Below are positions 17,195 through 24,989 of a stretch of DNA of 64,000 nt, in pieces. The notes beneath the pieces are model-generated. The model worked only from the letters and a program-made list of their open reading frames with translations. It was not told where the DNA came from and did not search any database. Position numbers and translations under genes: made by a program. This stretch comes from Pontibacillus chungwhensis (GTDB lineage: Bacteria > Bacillota > Bacilli > Bacillales > BH030062), in contig NZ_CP126446.1 of assembly GCF_030166655.1 (NCBI RefSeq), forward strand, positions 930,001-994,000, given 5' to 3'. How positions within the stretch are numbered: position 1 is the stretch's first letter; each line of letters starts with the position of its first letter.

Positions 17195-18109
17195 ATGAAA
17201 AAACTTCTTGTAATTGTCATGGCAATGCTTCTGATTGCCGCAGGCTGTGCCAGCTTAAATGAATCGAAAGCGAAAGACGCTGAGGACACTGAGACCGTGA
17301 CGGGTGATGAAACAAAAGAAGAATCACCAGATACGGAAGCCTCTGAAGAAACGGAAGACGAAACAAGTGAGCAAACAAATGAAGATAAGAAAGAACAAGT
17401 AGACCTTCAAACTCTTTTAGAAAAAGTAGATATGACGGCTACAGTAAACCCAGAAATTGAGCAAGTAGCTTTTGATTTTGCGTTGAAAAACGGTAATGAC
17501 AAAGCGATTAACCTTGATTTTTCTTCTGGTCAACAATATGAGATTCTTGTAAAGAATGAAAACGGAGAAGAAGTATACCGTTACTCAAAAGGAAAATCGT
17601 TCACAGAAGCTATGGTGAATGAAGAGATTAAGCCTGGGAAAGAACTAGCGTTTAAATCCGAATGGAATTATAAAGTGGACGGGAAACGCGTTCAACCAGG
17701 GAATTATACAGCGGAAATTACAGTTATGCCTATGAAGCTGAATGGCCAAACAATTGAAGCGAAGCCATTCCAAGTAGAAAAATCGTTTGAAATCCCTTCA
17801 GAAGATCAAGTTTTCCGTAATGTGAAAGTAGAAGGGGAGAACGGTCAATATACAGTAACAGGTGAAGCGCGCGTGTTTGAAGGAAGCTTTATGTATAACG
17901 TAGAGGATGGACACAGAGTGTTAGTTCCGGACACAGCTGTTCAAACGAGCCAGGGCGCACCGAATTGGGGCGAATTTGAATTCACTGTAGAGATCTCTAA
18001 GGACAATCTTCCATCAAATGGTACATTAACGCTTATGATGTATGAAGTGAGTGCGAAAGATGGATCTGTAACGAATCAGAAATTTGTTAAACTCGAAACA
18101 TTTAAATAA
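17195..18109 (+). CDS. Lipoprotein with BsuPI and Gmad2 domains
   Basis: A signal peptide with lipobox LIAAGC (Cys about residue 19 from the ATG at 17195) is followed by a Glu/Thr-rich acidic linker. Next comes a BsuPI-type inhibitor domain at about 85-205 (NLDFSSGQQYEILVKN, then EVYRYSKGKSFT) and a Gmad2 immunoglobulin-like domain at about 210-304 (FRNVKVEGENGQYTVTGEAR ... GTLTLMMYEVSAKDGS). BsuPI relatives include the intracellular proteinase inhibitor; Gmad2 is found in spore-germination and surface proteins. Its role is probably extracellular, with an unknown target. The longer frame starting at 17165 lacks a ribosome site. Confidence 0.87.
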   Translation: MKKLLVIVMAMLLIAAGCASLNESKAKDAEDTETVTGDETKEESPDTEASEETEDETSEQTNEDKKEQVDLQTLLEKVDMTATVNPEIEQVAFDFALKNGNDKAINLDFSSGQQYEILVKNENGEEVYRYSKGKSFTEAMVNEEIKPGKELAFKSEWNYKVDGKRVQPGNYTAEITVMPMKLNGQTIEAKPFQVEKSFEIPSEDQVFRNVKVEGENGQYTVTGEARVFEGSFMYNVEDGHRVLVPDTAVQTSQGAPNWGEFEFTVEISKDNLPSNGTLTLMMYEVSAKDGSVTNQKFVKLETFK

Positions 18110-18114
18110 GAAGT

Positions 18115-18153
18115 AAAAAAAGGCTTGTCCCGAGGGACAGCCTTTTTTTTTGT
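18115..18153 (+). terminator. Terminator after the lipoprotein gene
   Basis: AGGCTTGTCCC pairs with GGGACAGCCT, followed by eight T. It sits between convergent genes and may serve both. Confidence 0.88.
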
Positions 18154-18164
18154 TCAGTCAGGAA

Positions 18165-18428
18165 TTAAAATCCGTGACCTTCAATTGTATCGATGACTTG
18201 TTGTTTTAGTTCATCCCATGAAGCGTCGTTTTTCTTGTTAACGGTGATAAAGTTCTGGAAGCCAAATACATTATCTACACCGTTCAGCGCCATAAGATCA
18301 TTCAAAATGGCATGTTCGCTCGTTTGACCGGGCATAACTGATACGCTTCCATTCCCGTCAAAAATCATACGGTCACTGTCAAATTTAACAGCATTAGGGT
18401 TCGGCGTTTCTTTTGCCTGTACACTCAT
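18165..18428 (-). CDS. NifU N-terminal-domain protein (Fe-S scaffold-like)
   Basis: An 87-residue stand-alone NifU_N/Nfu N-terminal-like domain: AKETPNPNAVKFDSDR near the start, then GVDNVFGFQNFITVNKK. The PNPN.(V/L)KF signature is characteristic of this fold, which is linked with iron-sulfur cluster assembly. It lacks the CxxC cluster-binding domain of full Nfu, so the scaffold role is uncertain. A perfect AGGAGG lies 8 bp before the ATG at 18428. Single gene. Confidence 0.82.
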   Translation of the reverse strand: MSVQAKETPNPNAVKFDSDRMIFDGNGSVSVMPGQTSEHAILNDLMALNGVDNVFGFQNFITVNKKNDASWDELKQQVIDTIEGHGF

Positions 18429-18657
18429 CCGGAATACCTCCTCAGTATAAGATCCATCATTATAGTAGCACGAAAGAGGAAGTTCGCACAAAAAGAAGGG
18501 CTATTTGTCATGGAACGCTCACATGAACTAGAGAGAGACGAGGAAGAATTTGCTAAAATAAAGACAGATGGATGGGCTTATTCAGCCGATTAAGAGAGGT
18601 AGAAAGGGTATAGTCCTCATATACTAAACGTATTGGATTCTTATAGGGAAGCGGGGG

Positions 18658-19098
18658 ATGGACATGATTAAAAAGGGACTCTGGATCGGAACAGCAACGG
18701 GCTTTCTCTTAGGGTTGATCCTGTGGATCTTTGAATACACGACAGGTAAAAGGGTGTATACATTACTTTTAAATGTGGATTTTATACCAGTTATGGGCTC
18801 GATTGATTGGCCGATTTATATGGAATGGTTGTTTCATCTGATCATTGCCTGGTCCATTGCGATTGTGTATGTAGCTTGGGTTAAGTACCAAACGGATGGA
18901 AGAGCAAGTTCAAGGTGGGCTACGGCCCTTGTGTTAACAGCTTTTGCAGCGTTAACGTACTTTCCGCTAACAGACCTCGCGATAAAAGAGACCCCGGCAT
19001 TTGATGATCTTGCTGCTATTTCATATTGGCTTATTGCTCATCTTGCTTTTGGTGTGGCACTTGTTAAACTAGATGAGTGGACAAATCGTAAAAAGTAG
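18658..19098 (+). CDS. Predicted membrane protein, YagU-like
   Basis: A 146-residue protein with four hydrophobic helices (about 8-24, 55-77, 90-108 and 122-138). The FDDLAAISYWLIAHLAFG segment suggests the YagU/DUF1440 type, an inner-membrane family of unknown function; the assignment is tentative. The second ATG at 18664 is also possible, since the G-rich ribosome site is very near the first. It is followed 8 bp later by another membrane-protein gene, likely co-transcribed. Confidence 0.7.
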   Translation: MDMIKKGLWIGTATGFLLGLILWIFEYTTGKRVYTLLLNVDFIPVMGSIDWPIYMEWLFHLIIAWSIAIVYVAWVKYQTDGRASSRWATALVLTAFAALTYFPLTDLAIKETPAFDDLAAISYWLIAHLAFGVALVKLDEWTNRKK

Positions 19099-19106
19099 GT
19101 GCAGCA

Positions 19107-19748
19107 GTGAATCAAAAGAATATCGTAGTTTGGGATTTAATCTGTTATATTGTGTTTCCTTTAGTCGTTTGGAACTTTATCAGAGATGACATCGGGGATT
19201 ATTATGCGATGCTCTTGTCCTCTGTTCCGGGTATAGTCTATACGATCATCCGGTTTAAAGCGGTTAAAAAGGTCCAATTCTTCGGCATTTTCATGCTTGC
19301 AAACTTAGTCGTTGGGACGTTGTTCGACGTGCTAGCTGGCTCCGCCCTGCAACTATTATGGAATAGGGTTTACTTCGCTTTGTTAGGCGGAGGTATATTC
19401 TTAGGAAGTATGTTCATTCGAAAGCCGATTGCTCTATATTTAATGCTTGATGTGATGGAAATGCAAGGACAGAACCGGAAGGCGTTAAGAGCAAAGTTTA
19501 TGCAGAAGAAAGTGTTCTTTGTCTTTCAGCTTATTACGTTTGTATTTGTCTTCCGTGAACTCGTCTTCGCGGGTTGGAAGGCCTGGCTCATCGGCCAATA
19601 CGGTGTCGAAGCGTTCGACCAGGCGATCGTCATCAGGCAAGTTATGAGTTGGGTATTAACCGGTGTAACCGTCATCGGCTACGTATACGTCTTCAAACTT
19701 CTACAGATGACACCACCCACAAACGACAACACCAAATACTCTACCTAA
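19107..19748 (+). CDS. VC0807-family membrane protein
   Basis: A 213-residue protein with six hydrophobic helices. It contains the segments LPGIVYTI-like SSVPGIVYTIIR, NRVYFALLGGGIFLGSMF and RKPIALYLML, typical of proteins annotated as VC0807 family, function unknown. GTG start after AGTAGGTG. It is probably in an operon with the preceding membrane gene. Confidence 0.7.
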   Translation: MNQKNIVVWDLICYIVFPLVVWNFIRDDIGDYYAMLLSSVPGIVYTIIRFKAVKKVQFFGIFMLANLVVGTLFDVLAGSALQLLWNRVYFALLGGGIFLGSMFIRKPIALYLMLDVMEMQGQNRKALRAKFMQKKVFFVFQLITFVFVFRELVFAGWKAWLIGQYGVEAFDQAIVIRQVMSWVLTGVTVIGYVYVFKLLQMTPPTNDNTKYST

Positions 19749-19749
19749 C

Positions 19750-19848
19750 GATGTTTTACTTTAACGCGATAAAAGGTGTCTGACACGCGTCTTTGCTTTA
19801 GAGCAGTAAAGGGTGTCAGACACCGTTTCTCTCTTTAAAGCACGAAAG
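19750..19848. repeat. 37-bp-period palindrome array, copy C
   Basis: GTGTCTGACAC (19776-19786) and GTGTCAGACAC (19813-19823) begin 37 bp apart. The spacer contains CTTTAGAGCAGTAAAGG, itself an inverted repeat CTTTA/TAAAG. It lies between the VC0807-type gene and a terminator. Confidence 0.88.
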
Positions 19849-19885
19849 AGCCTGCCTTCTGATTAAGAGGGCAGGCTTTTTTGAG
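19849..19885. terminator. Bidirectional-looking terminator
   Basis: AGCCTGCCTTCT pairs with AGAGGGCAGGCT, then TTTTTT. It separates the convergent membrane-protein gene and the DUF3813 gene. Confidence 0.85.
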
Positions 19886-19890
19886 CTGTG

Positions 19891-20085
19891 TTATTTTAAT
19901 CCTTGGTGACGCTCGAGTTCTGATTCGAGCTGCTGAAGTTGAGCTTGTTCTTCTTGGGAAGCGTTAGCGCGAGCTGAGTTAATACAGTTCTTCGCTGTTT
20001 GGATATTTTTCTCCCTCGCTTCACCATTGCGGTTAGTGATATTAGATACGGCACTTTTTGCTTGCTGGAATAAGTTATTCTGCAT
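19891..20085 (-). CDS. DUF3813 family protein
   Basis: A 64-residue helical protein with MQNNLFQQAKSAVSNITNR at the start, then KNCINSARANASQEEQAQLQ. This matches the Bacillales DUF3813 family, function unknown, which often adjoins the Cof-type phosphatase gene as here. Its ATG overlaps the upstream gene's stop as TAATG, with the AGGAGG site inside that gene, indicating translational coupling. Confidence 0.78.
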   Translation of the reverse strand: MQNNLFQQAKSAVSNITNRNGEAREKNIQTAKNCINSARANASQEEQAQLQQLESELERHQGLK

Positions 20086-20237
20086 TACGAAAGACCTCCT
20101 ATAGAGTTATGATCGTCTTCTTCACCTGTGCGTTCTACATCGGCAAAAGTTTGCTTATATGGAAAACGCTCATCGTGCTTCTTGACAGAATCTCTTCCTT
20201 GCTGAACAAATCGTTTCGATTTACTTTTCTTGCTCAC
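20085..20237 (-). CDS. Small hydrophilic protein, unknown
   Basis: A 50-residue charged protein beginning SKKSKSKRFVQQGRDSVKK and ending DDHNSIGGLS; no membrane segment and no motif that I recognise. The GTG start at 20237 is supported by GAGGTG 7 bp upstream. Its stop overlaps the DUF3813 start (TAATG). It lies downstream of a strong terminator that follows the yitU-type gene, so the pair has its own promoter. Confidence 0.65.
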   Translation of the reverse strand: MSKKSKSKRFVQQGRDSVKKHDERFPYKQTFADVERTGEEDDHNSIGGLS

Positions 20238-20256
20238 ACTTATCACCTCGTGGATT

Positions 20257-20296
20257 AAAAAAAGCTCGAACACAACGTGTTGCTGTGTTCAAGCTT
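20257..20296 (-). terminator. Terminator of the YitU-type gene
   Basis: AAGCTTGAACACAGCA pairs with the TGTGTTCGAGCTT arm, and seven T follow on the minus strand. Confidence 0.85.
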
Positions 20297-20349
20297 AGTA
20301 TGAGCAAATGCATCTCTTCAATGTATTGAAAAATATGGAGATCTTGTTT

Positions 20350-21159
20350 TTAAGTGAGCTTTAAATACTGCTCTAAAAAGACAGCAATTCCATCTTGCTC
20401 ATTAGAAGTCGTGACCTCATTTGATACATCCTTCAGTTCGCTAATAGCATTATCCATCGCGACTCCGACCCCAGCAAACTCAAGCATCTCAAGATCATTG
20501 TCTTCATCACCAAATGCGATAACACGTTCCTTAGGAATGTGGTAGTAGTGAGCGATCTTGTTCAAACCTACCGCTTTATTTAAACCAGCGCGTACAATCT
20601 CGATCACGTGCCAAGGAGCTCCCCATTTGCGGTGCTCAATCATCGTGGCATGCTTCTCGTCTAAGTGTTCGCGGATGTGTTTAACTTGTTCTACATTTGG
20701 ATGGATCAAGATAGAAGTTGGATCTTCATTAAGGTGATTCTTAATACTTCCTATCGTAATAGGTGTATCTGTCGTATGAAAAATATCAAGAATTTCCTGA
20801 TCATATTGATCTAAGTATACCTCGTCCCGAACTTCAGCCAGAATGTTGCGGACGCCGATTTCGTGACACGTATGTATAATTTCGCGAGCCGTTCGGATGG
20901 ACATCGGTGAATGAATTGAATCCCAATTATGATTTAAAGGATGGTGAATTAAAGCACCATTAAAGTTCACCATAGGCGTGTCGAGGTCCATTTCATTGTA
21001 GTAATCAATACTAGCTCTGTGTGGACGACCGGTTGCGATGCATACAATATGACCAGCCTCTCGAGCCTTATGAATCGCTTGTTTATTGCGTTCGCTAATT
21101 GTTTTCTGATCGCTTAGCAGTGTTCCATCTAAGTCTAAAGCGATTAAATGTTTTTCCAT
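20350..21159 (-). CDS. Cof-type HAD phosphatase (YitU-like)
   Basis: HAD-superfamily phosphatase, class IIB, probably acting on sugar phosphates or flavin/pyridoxal precursors. LIALDLDGTLL provides the two catalytic Asp of motif I, CIATGRP is motif II, and GDEDNDLEML is the metal-binding motif IV; a Lys (NKAVGLNK) gives motif III. The ATG at 21159 lies 8 bp after AGGTGG. It is divergent from the YitV-type esterase, as in the B. subtilis yit region. Confidence 0.9.
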   Translation of the reverse strand: MEKHLIALDLDGTLLSDQKTISERNKQAIHKAREAGHIVCIATGRPHRASIDYYNEMDLDTPMVNFNGALIHHPLNHNWDSIHSPMSIRTAREIIHTCHEIGVRNILAEVRDEVYLDQYDQEILDIFHTTDTPITIGSIKNHLNEDPTSILIHPNVEQVKHIREHLDEKHATMIEHRKWGAPWHVIEIVRAGLNKAVGLNKIAHYYHIPKERVIAFGDEDNDLEMLEFAGVGVAMDNAISELKDVSNEVTTSNEQDGIAVFLEQYLKLT

Positions 21160-21337
21160 TGCCTTCACCACCTCATTTGAATTTAAGTGTATATCTTGAT
21201 TCTATCATCTGTAAAGAACTATAGGGTCGTTTTTCTTTTCTTTCAAAAAGGAAAGTGTTACGATGTACCATATAAATTAGTAAATTACGGAAAGAATTCA
21301 ATACATATTTTTATGCACAAAGGAAGGGAATAACATC

Positions 21338-22102
21338 GTGATTGGCATTTACAGAGAAAGATTTGAACACATACCTGCACTAGTCGTTGTTGATTCTGAG
21401 AAAGAAAACCAGCCATTACCTGTTGTGACGTATATCCACGGGATAACGAGTCGTAAAGAGCAGAACCTTTCATTCGCTTACTTCTTGGCTGAGAAAGGAT
21501 TTCGTGTTGTACTTCCGGACTGTATGTTACACGGAGAAAGAGATGAAGGGCTGAATAACCAGCAAATTTCTTATCGATTATGGGAAGTCGTTGCAAAGAA
21601 CCTGAAAGAGCTTCCGATCATTAAAGATGCACTTGATGAGAAAGGTCTAATATTAGATGGCCGTTTCGGACTTGCTGGTACGAGTATGGGAGGCATTACG
21701 ACAAGTGCTGCCCTTACGCAGTATAGCTGGATTAAAGTTGCCGCAGTATTAATGGGATCCCCACAACCTGTTCGATTCGCTGAGGAACAAGTAGCGACGT
21801 TGAAGGAAATGAATGTGGACTTACCGTTATCAGAAGAGGAGCAACAGAAGCTCATTCGAGATCTTTCCTCTATTGACTTAAGTAAACAAATCGATAAACT
21901 ATATGGACGCCCGCTATTTTTCTGGCACGGAGAAGACGACCGCGTTGTTCCATTTGATCATTCCTACAGCTTTTATAATGATGCCATTGCCCATTATAAG
22001 AACCCTGAGAATATTCGCTTCCGCAGGGAAATCGGTCGCGACCATAAAGTTTCAATCTATGCGATTTCAGAAACGGTGAACTGGTTCGACATGCATCTAT
22101 AA
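21338..22102 (+). CDS. Alpha/beta-hydrolase esterase (YitV-like)
   Basis: A 254-residue cytosolic hydrolase. It has an oxyanion-forming HG segment (TYIHGITSRK), a nucleophile elbow GTSMGG, an Asp in WHGEDDRVVP, and His in GRDHKVS near the end. These fit the prolyl-oligopeptidase/dienelactone-type fold of YitV. Substrate unknown. GTG start after AAGGGAA. It is followed 71 bp later by yitW, probably in one unit. Confidence 0.87.
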   Translation: MIGIYRERFEHIPALVVVDSEKENQPLPVVTYIHGITSRKEQNLSFAYFLAEKGFRVVLPDCMLHGERDEGLNNQQISYRLWEVVAKNLKELPIIKDALDEKGLILDGRFGLAGTSMGGITTSAALTQYSWIKVAAVLMGSPQPVRFAEEQVATLKEMNVDLPLSEEEQQKLIRDLSSIDLSKQIDKLYGRPLFFWHGEDDRVVPFDHSYSFYNDAIAHYKNPENIRFRREIGRDHKVSIYAISETVNWFDMHL

Positions 22103-22173
22103 GCATGCTGTTTTAAAATGAGCGGATTTTCGTTATAATGAGAAAAGATTAGAAGAAAGGGGAACGAGTATTC

Positions 22174-22485
22174 ATGGATCAGACTATGCACGATAACATG
22201 ATGGGTGCACTTGAGAATGTAATCGACCCCGAGCTTGGCATTGATATTGTCAATCTTGGTTTAGTATATGGCGTTGATATTGACGATGAAGGCGTTGGAC
22301 AAGTTACGATGACGCTAACAGCAATGGGGTGCCCACTTGCTGGCACGATTGAAGCTGACGTAAAACGCGTATTAGCCGATCTTCCAGAACTAAAAGACGT
22401 AAACGTTAATATTGTATGGAATCCACCGTGGACGAAAGATAAGATGTCCCGTTACGCAAAAATTGCGTTAGGCATTCCGGATTGA
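22174..22485 (+). CDS. yitW: MIP18/DUF59 family protein (YitW, SufT-like)
   Basis: A 103-residue protein of the MIP18 family involved in iron-sulfur protein maturation. Family signatures: ENVIDPELGIDIVNLGL, TLTAMGCPLA with the conserved Cys, and WNPPWTKDKMS. AAAGGGGAACG ribosome site. It keeps the order yitU-yitV-yitW. Confidence 0.92.
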   Translation: MDQTMHDNMMGALENVIDPELGIDIVNLGLVYGVDIDDEGVGQVTMTLTAMGCPLAGTIEADVKRVLADLPELKDVNVNIVWNPPWTKDKMSRYAKIALGIPD

Positions 22486-22497
22486 TTTCTAGAAAAG

Positions 22498-22530
22498 AAC
22501 CTTTTGCTGTCTTAGCAAAAGGTTTTTTTT
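22498..22530 (+). terminator. Terminator after yitW
   Basis: AACCTTTTGCT pairs with AGCAAAAGGTT, followed by eight T. Confidence 0.9.
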
Positions 22531-22767
22531 GGTATAAGCTAAGCTGAGATATTTTGTTGTGAAGGGGCCGTTACGTTTGATGAGTGGTTGGGCTTGCTCG
22601 GGGACAACTCGCTTTCCTGCGGGGAGCTGGGAAGCCTCCTCAGACGGCAAGCCGTCTTCCGGGGTCTCCCCTAGGCTCCTCACCCCGTGGGAGTCTCGCA
22701 GTCCCCGAGCAAGCCCTGGCATTATGAGGTGAACGGCCCGACTGGATTCAATTAGCAAGCTTATACC
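22531..22767. repeat. Long-hairpin repeat element, copy 1
   Basis: Nested complementary arms: GGTATAAGCT (22531-22540) with 22758-22767, GGGCCGTT (22565-22572) with 22732-22739, and GGGCTTGCTCGGGGAC (22590-22605) with 22701-22716. Conserved interior ACTCGCTTTCCTGCGGGG ... GGGAGTCTCGCA. The inner arms span 127 bp. It lies between convergent yitW and the moaD-like gene. Confidence 0.9.
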
Positions 22768-22796
22768 TCCCAGGTGGTAGGTAGCCGTCCAACTAT

Positions 22797-22838
22797 CAAA
22801 AAAAGCTCTCCCTCTAATTAAGAGGGAGAGCTTTTCTT
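22797..22838 (-). terminator. Terminator of the MoaD-like gene
   Basis: AAAAGCTCTCCCTCT and its complement (22821-22835) form a 15-bp stem, with a T run on the minus strand. Confidence 0.9.
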
Positions 22839-22841
22839 ACA

Positions 22842-23069
22842 TTACGATTGTGGGGGAATAAAGGCAACGGTATCGCCGTCGCTTAGTTCCGTATCCATAT
22901 CTTTGTATTCATCATTCACAGTAACTTGAGCATGATCTAAATCAAGCACGTTATAGTTCTCTTTTAATGTGGATTTAACATGAGCAACCGTTTGGCCACC
23001 TGCTTCCATTTCTACACTTTCACGACCTGCTGCTTCTTGGAATTGAGCTAGTAGTAATACTTTAACCAC
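22842..23069 (-). CDS. MoaD/ThiS-like ubiquitin-fold protein lacking the terminal Gly-Gly
   Basis: A 75-residue beta-grasp protein: MVKVLLLAQFQEAAGRE, then QVTVNDEYKDMDTELSDGDT and AFIPPQS at the end. This is the layout of molybdopterin-synthase small subunits (MoaD). Normal MoaD and ThiS end in Gly-Gly, the residue pair that is adenylated and thiocarboxylated. Here the reading frame stops right after PPQS and no other frame supplies Gly-Gly. No moa or thi genes are nearby. The function may therefore be non-canonical. Confidence 0.78.
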   Translation of the reverse strand: MVKVLLLAQFQEAAGRESVEMEAGGQTVAHVKSTLKENYNVLDLDHAQVTVNDEYKDMDTELSDGDTVAFIPPQS

Positions 23070-23297
23070 GTTTAAGTCCTCCTTGAAAGGGAGATGAATT
23101 CTCCACTAATTTTTTAGGAACTGCTTTGATTGTGTATACTCTCATCACTTTTAAGTGAAAGTATGGCTTACAACGATATGTACCACTTTATCCCATTCTA
23201 TAAACGTGCAAGAGCAAGAAACGCAGTCTGTAATTTGAAATGATCTTCACTAAAAGTACGGGAAGGTCTTAATTTTTTTCGCTCAGATATGGCAACG

Positions 23298-23473
23298 TTT
23301 TTGTTTAACCCTAACATAGTAGAGGTGGTCCTTTGAAAATGCGAGACTCCCGCGGAAAGACGGGCTTCAGAGATCCCGCAGGGAGTGAAACGAATGAGGA
23401 AGCTCTGGAGTTCGTCCGCAGGAAAGCGAGTGTTTTCAAAGGACCACCTTCCTCTCACTAAAGCAAACAAAAA
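23298..23473. repeat. Long-hairpin repeat element, copy 2
   Basis: Perfect 17-bp arms AGGTGGTCCTTTGAAAA (23323-23339) and their complement at 23433-23449, again spanning 127 bp. Outer TTTTTGTTT (23298-23306) pairs with 23465-23473. The interior has the family ends TGCGAGACTCC and GGAAAGCGAGTG, in reverse orientation relative to copy 1. Confidence 0.9.
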
Positions 23474-23507
23474 GGTTATACCTTTTATAAGCAAAACCCC
23501 AAAATTA

Positions 23508-23545
23508 AAAACGGTGAAACCAAGAATCTTGATTTCACCGTTCCA
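23508..23545 (-). terminator. Terminator of the lmo0937-type gene
   Basis: AACGGTGAAA pairs with TTTCACCGTT; a T-rich tail follows on the minus strand. Confidence 0.8.
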
Positions 23546-23555
23546 TATATGTTCG

Positions 23556-23699
23556 TTAAGGTTTTCGGCCTTTGATTAATCTGTAAACTAATAAGACCAG
23601 GGCGACAACTAACAGAATATGAATAATACCGCCAGCGATTTTAAAGATGACGCCGAATAACCAGAATAGTAATAAGATAAGTAATATGGTCCAAAGCAT
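23556..23699 (-). CDS. lmo0937-family membrane peptide
   Basis: A 47-residue protein, almost entirely hydrophobic: MLWTILLILLLFWLFGVIFK, then a GG break and a second helix ending YRLIKGRKP. This matches the short lmo0937/DUF5670 membrane family, function unknown. GGAGGGATGACAC ribosome site before the ATG. Single gene with its own terminator. Confidence 0.8.
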   Translation of the reverse strand: MLWTILLILLLFWLFGVIFKIAGGIIHILLVVALVLLVYRLIKGRKP

Positions 23700-23795
23700 G
23701 TGTCATCCCTCCTTTTGTTTGTAATTTGCCCCGAAATCCTTTATTTCAAACACATCCTGTTTACTTCAGTGACACCTCTTAGCTGATCCCTATAC

Positions 23796-23880
23796 AAAAA
23801 AAGACACCATCTTGAAATTTACTTTCAAGATGGTGTCTCTTTTAGGGGCCTATCAAAAACCGTTAGGGGGGTAACGGGTA
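23796..23880 (-). ncRNA. Candidate Fur-regulated C-rich small RNA (FsrA-like)
   Basis: Reading the minus strand away from the Fur box: CCGTTA-CCCCCC-TAACGG forms a hairpin presenting a C6 loop. A single-stranded TTTTTGATAGGCCCCTAAAA follows with a second C-run. Then a 15-bp terminator stem (GACACCATCTTGAAA, 23803-23817, with 23823-23837) is followed by seven T. There is no open frame. About 80 nt, C-rich loops and Fur control are the features known for B. subtilis FsrA. A convincing -10/-35 pair was not found, so the start is uncertain. Confidence 0.62.
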
Positions 23881-23881
23881 A

Positions 23882-23896
23882 TGATAATCATTATCA
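23882..23896. promoter_or_regulatory. Fur box (perfect 7-1-7)
   Basis: TGATAATCATTATCA is identical to the Bacillus 7-1-7 Fur consensus on all 15 positions. It lies 370 bp from any annotated start on the plus strand and directly before the C-rich hairpin on the minus strand. Confidence 0.9.
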
Positions 23897-24004
23897 ATGA
23901 GAATTGTTTTCAGTATATCGTTAAATGAGTAGACCGTCAACTCTTACTTTGATTTTGTGTTAAGAATAGGGAATGAAGATCATCTCTTAACAGAGACATA
24001 AAAA

Positions 24005-24062
24005 AGCAGCTACGGTAAGGGGGGAACTTTGAAGGTTGCCCACCCAACACGTAACTGCTTGT
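24005..24062 (-). terminator. Terminator of uppP
   Basis: On the minus strand AAGCAGTTACG pairs with CGTAGCTGCTT around a long loop, then TTTTTT. It starts a few bases after the uppP stop. Confidence 0.75.
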
Positions 24063-24069
24063 TCGTTTC

Positions 24070-24891
24070 TTATAAGAATAAAATCGCGAGCGCTCCGACA
24101 ATAAAGCAATAAAATGCGAAATATTTCAGGTTATTGTTCTTCATCACATTAATAAACCACTTCAGAGCGAAGTAAGAAGCCAGGATCGAACCTAAGAAAG
24201 CCAGAACATAAGGGATATAAAGGTCAGAAGGAGTGTTCATAATAGCTTCCCCCTTTAAGATCACTGTTCCAAGACTGACAGGTATATAAAGTAAAAAGGA
24301 AAAGCGAAGGGCTGTTGTTTGCTTCAACCCAAGAAGCATGGCTGCGACTACCGTTGCACCGGATCGGCTGATCCCTGGGATTAGGGCAACAGATTGGGCT
24401 AGTCCAATAATGAGCGCGTCTTTAAACGTCATATCGCCGTCGCCGCGGCTTCCTTTAAGATTGCGGATCACCCAAAGCGCAATTCCGGTGACGATGAGCG
24501 TGATTCCAACAGTGCTCGCTTGTTCACCGAAAGTGCTTTCAATTGCATCTCCGTATAAAACGCCAATAACGCCCGCTGGGATGGTTCCAATCAATAAATA
24601 AATAATAAAGCGAAAATCTCGAATGGTTTCTTCGTCTCGTTTCTTTTGAAACAAGAAACCAATTCCGCTTGCAATCAAACGTGCCAGGTCATTTCGATAC
24701 ACGATAAAGACAGCAAGTAAAGACCCGAAATTAACAAGAACTTCAAACGTTAACCCTTTTTCACCAATGATATTAAATAAATCTTTCACCATAATCAGGT
24801 GTCCGCTTGAAGAAATAGGGATGGGTTCCGTGAATCCTTGGAATACTCCTAAAAATAAATATTGAATAAGCGTCCATAATTGATCGAGCAT
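24070..24891 (-). CDS. uppP: Undecaprenyl-diphosphatase (UppP/BacA)
   Basis: Integral membrane phosphatase recycling undecaprenyl pyrophosphate for wall synthesis, and giving bacitracin tolerance. Eight or so hydrophobic helices. The family motifs are visible: GFTEPIPISSSGHLIM near residues 18-35 and the PGISRSGATV motif at about 165-175. I prefer the ATG at 24891 (273 residues), 9 bp after GGGAGG; the ATG at 24897 is closer. Monocistronic. Confidence 0.93.
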   Translation of the reverse strand: MLDQLWTLIQYLFLGVFQGFTEPIPISSSGHLIMVKDLFNIIGEKGLTFEVLVNFGSLLAVFIVYRNDLARLIASGIGFLFQKKRDEETIRDFRFIIYLLIGTIPAGVIGVLYGDAIESTFGEQASTVGITLIVTGIALWVIRNLKGSRGDGDMTFKDALIIGLAQSVALIPGISRSGATVVAAMLLGLKQTTALRFSFLLYIPVSLGTVILKGEAIMNTPSDLYIPYVLAFLGSILASYFALKWFINVMKNNNLKYFAFYCFIVGALAILFL

Positions 24892-24989
24892 GTTCATAAT
24901 CCTCCCTAAAGGAAATACATAAATCTATTCTCGTCCTTCACACTTTTTATGTGGGTGAATATCCTACTTGTAAAGAGGAGGTGGCCCGG

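Noticed and set aside
23897-24062. Plus-strand Fur-controlled transcript from a TTATCA-17-TATATC promoter
   Set aside because: No open frame, and the only downstream hairpin is better explained as the minus-strand uppP terminator with its T tract.
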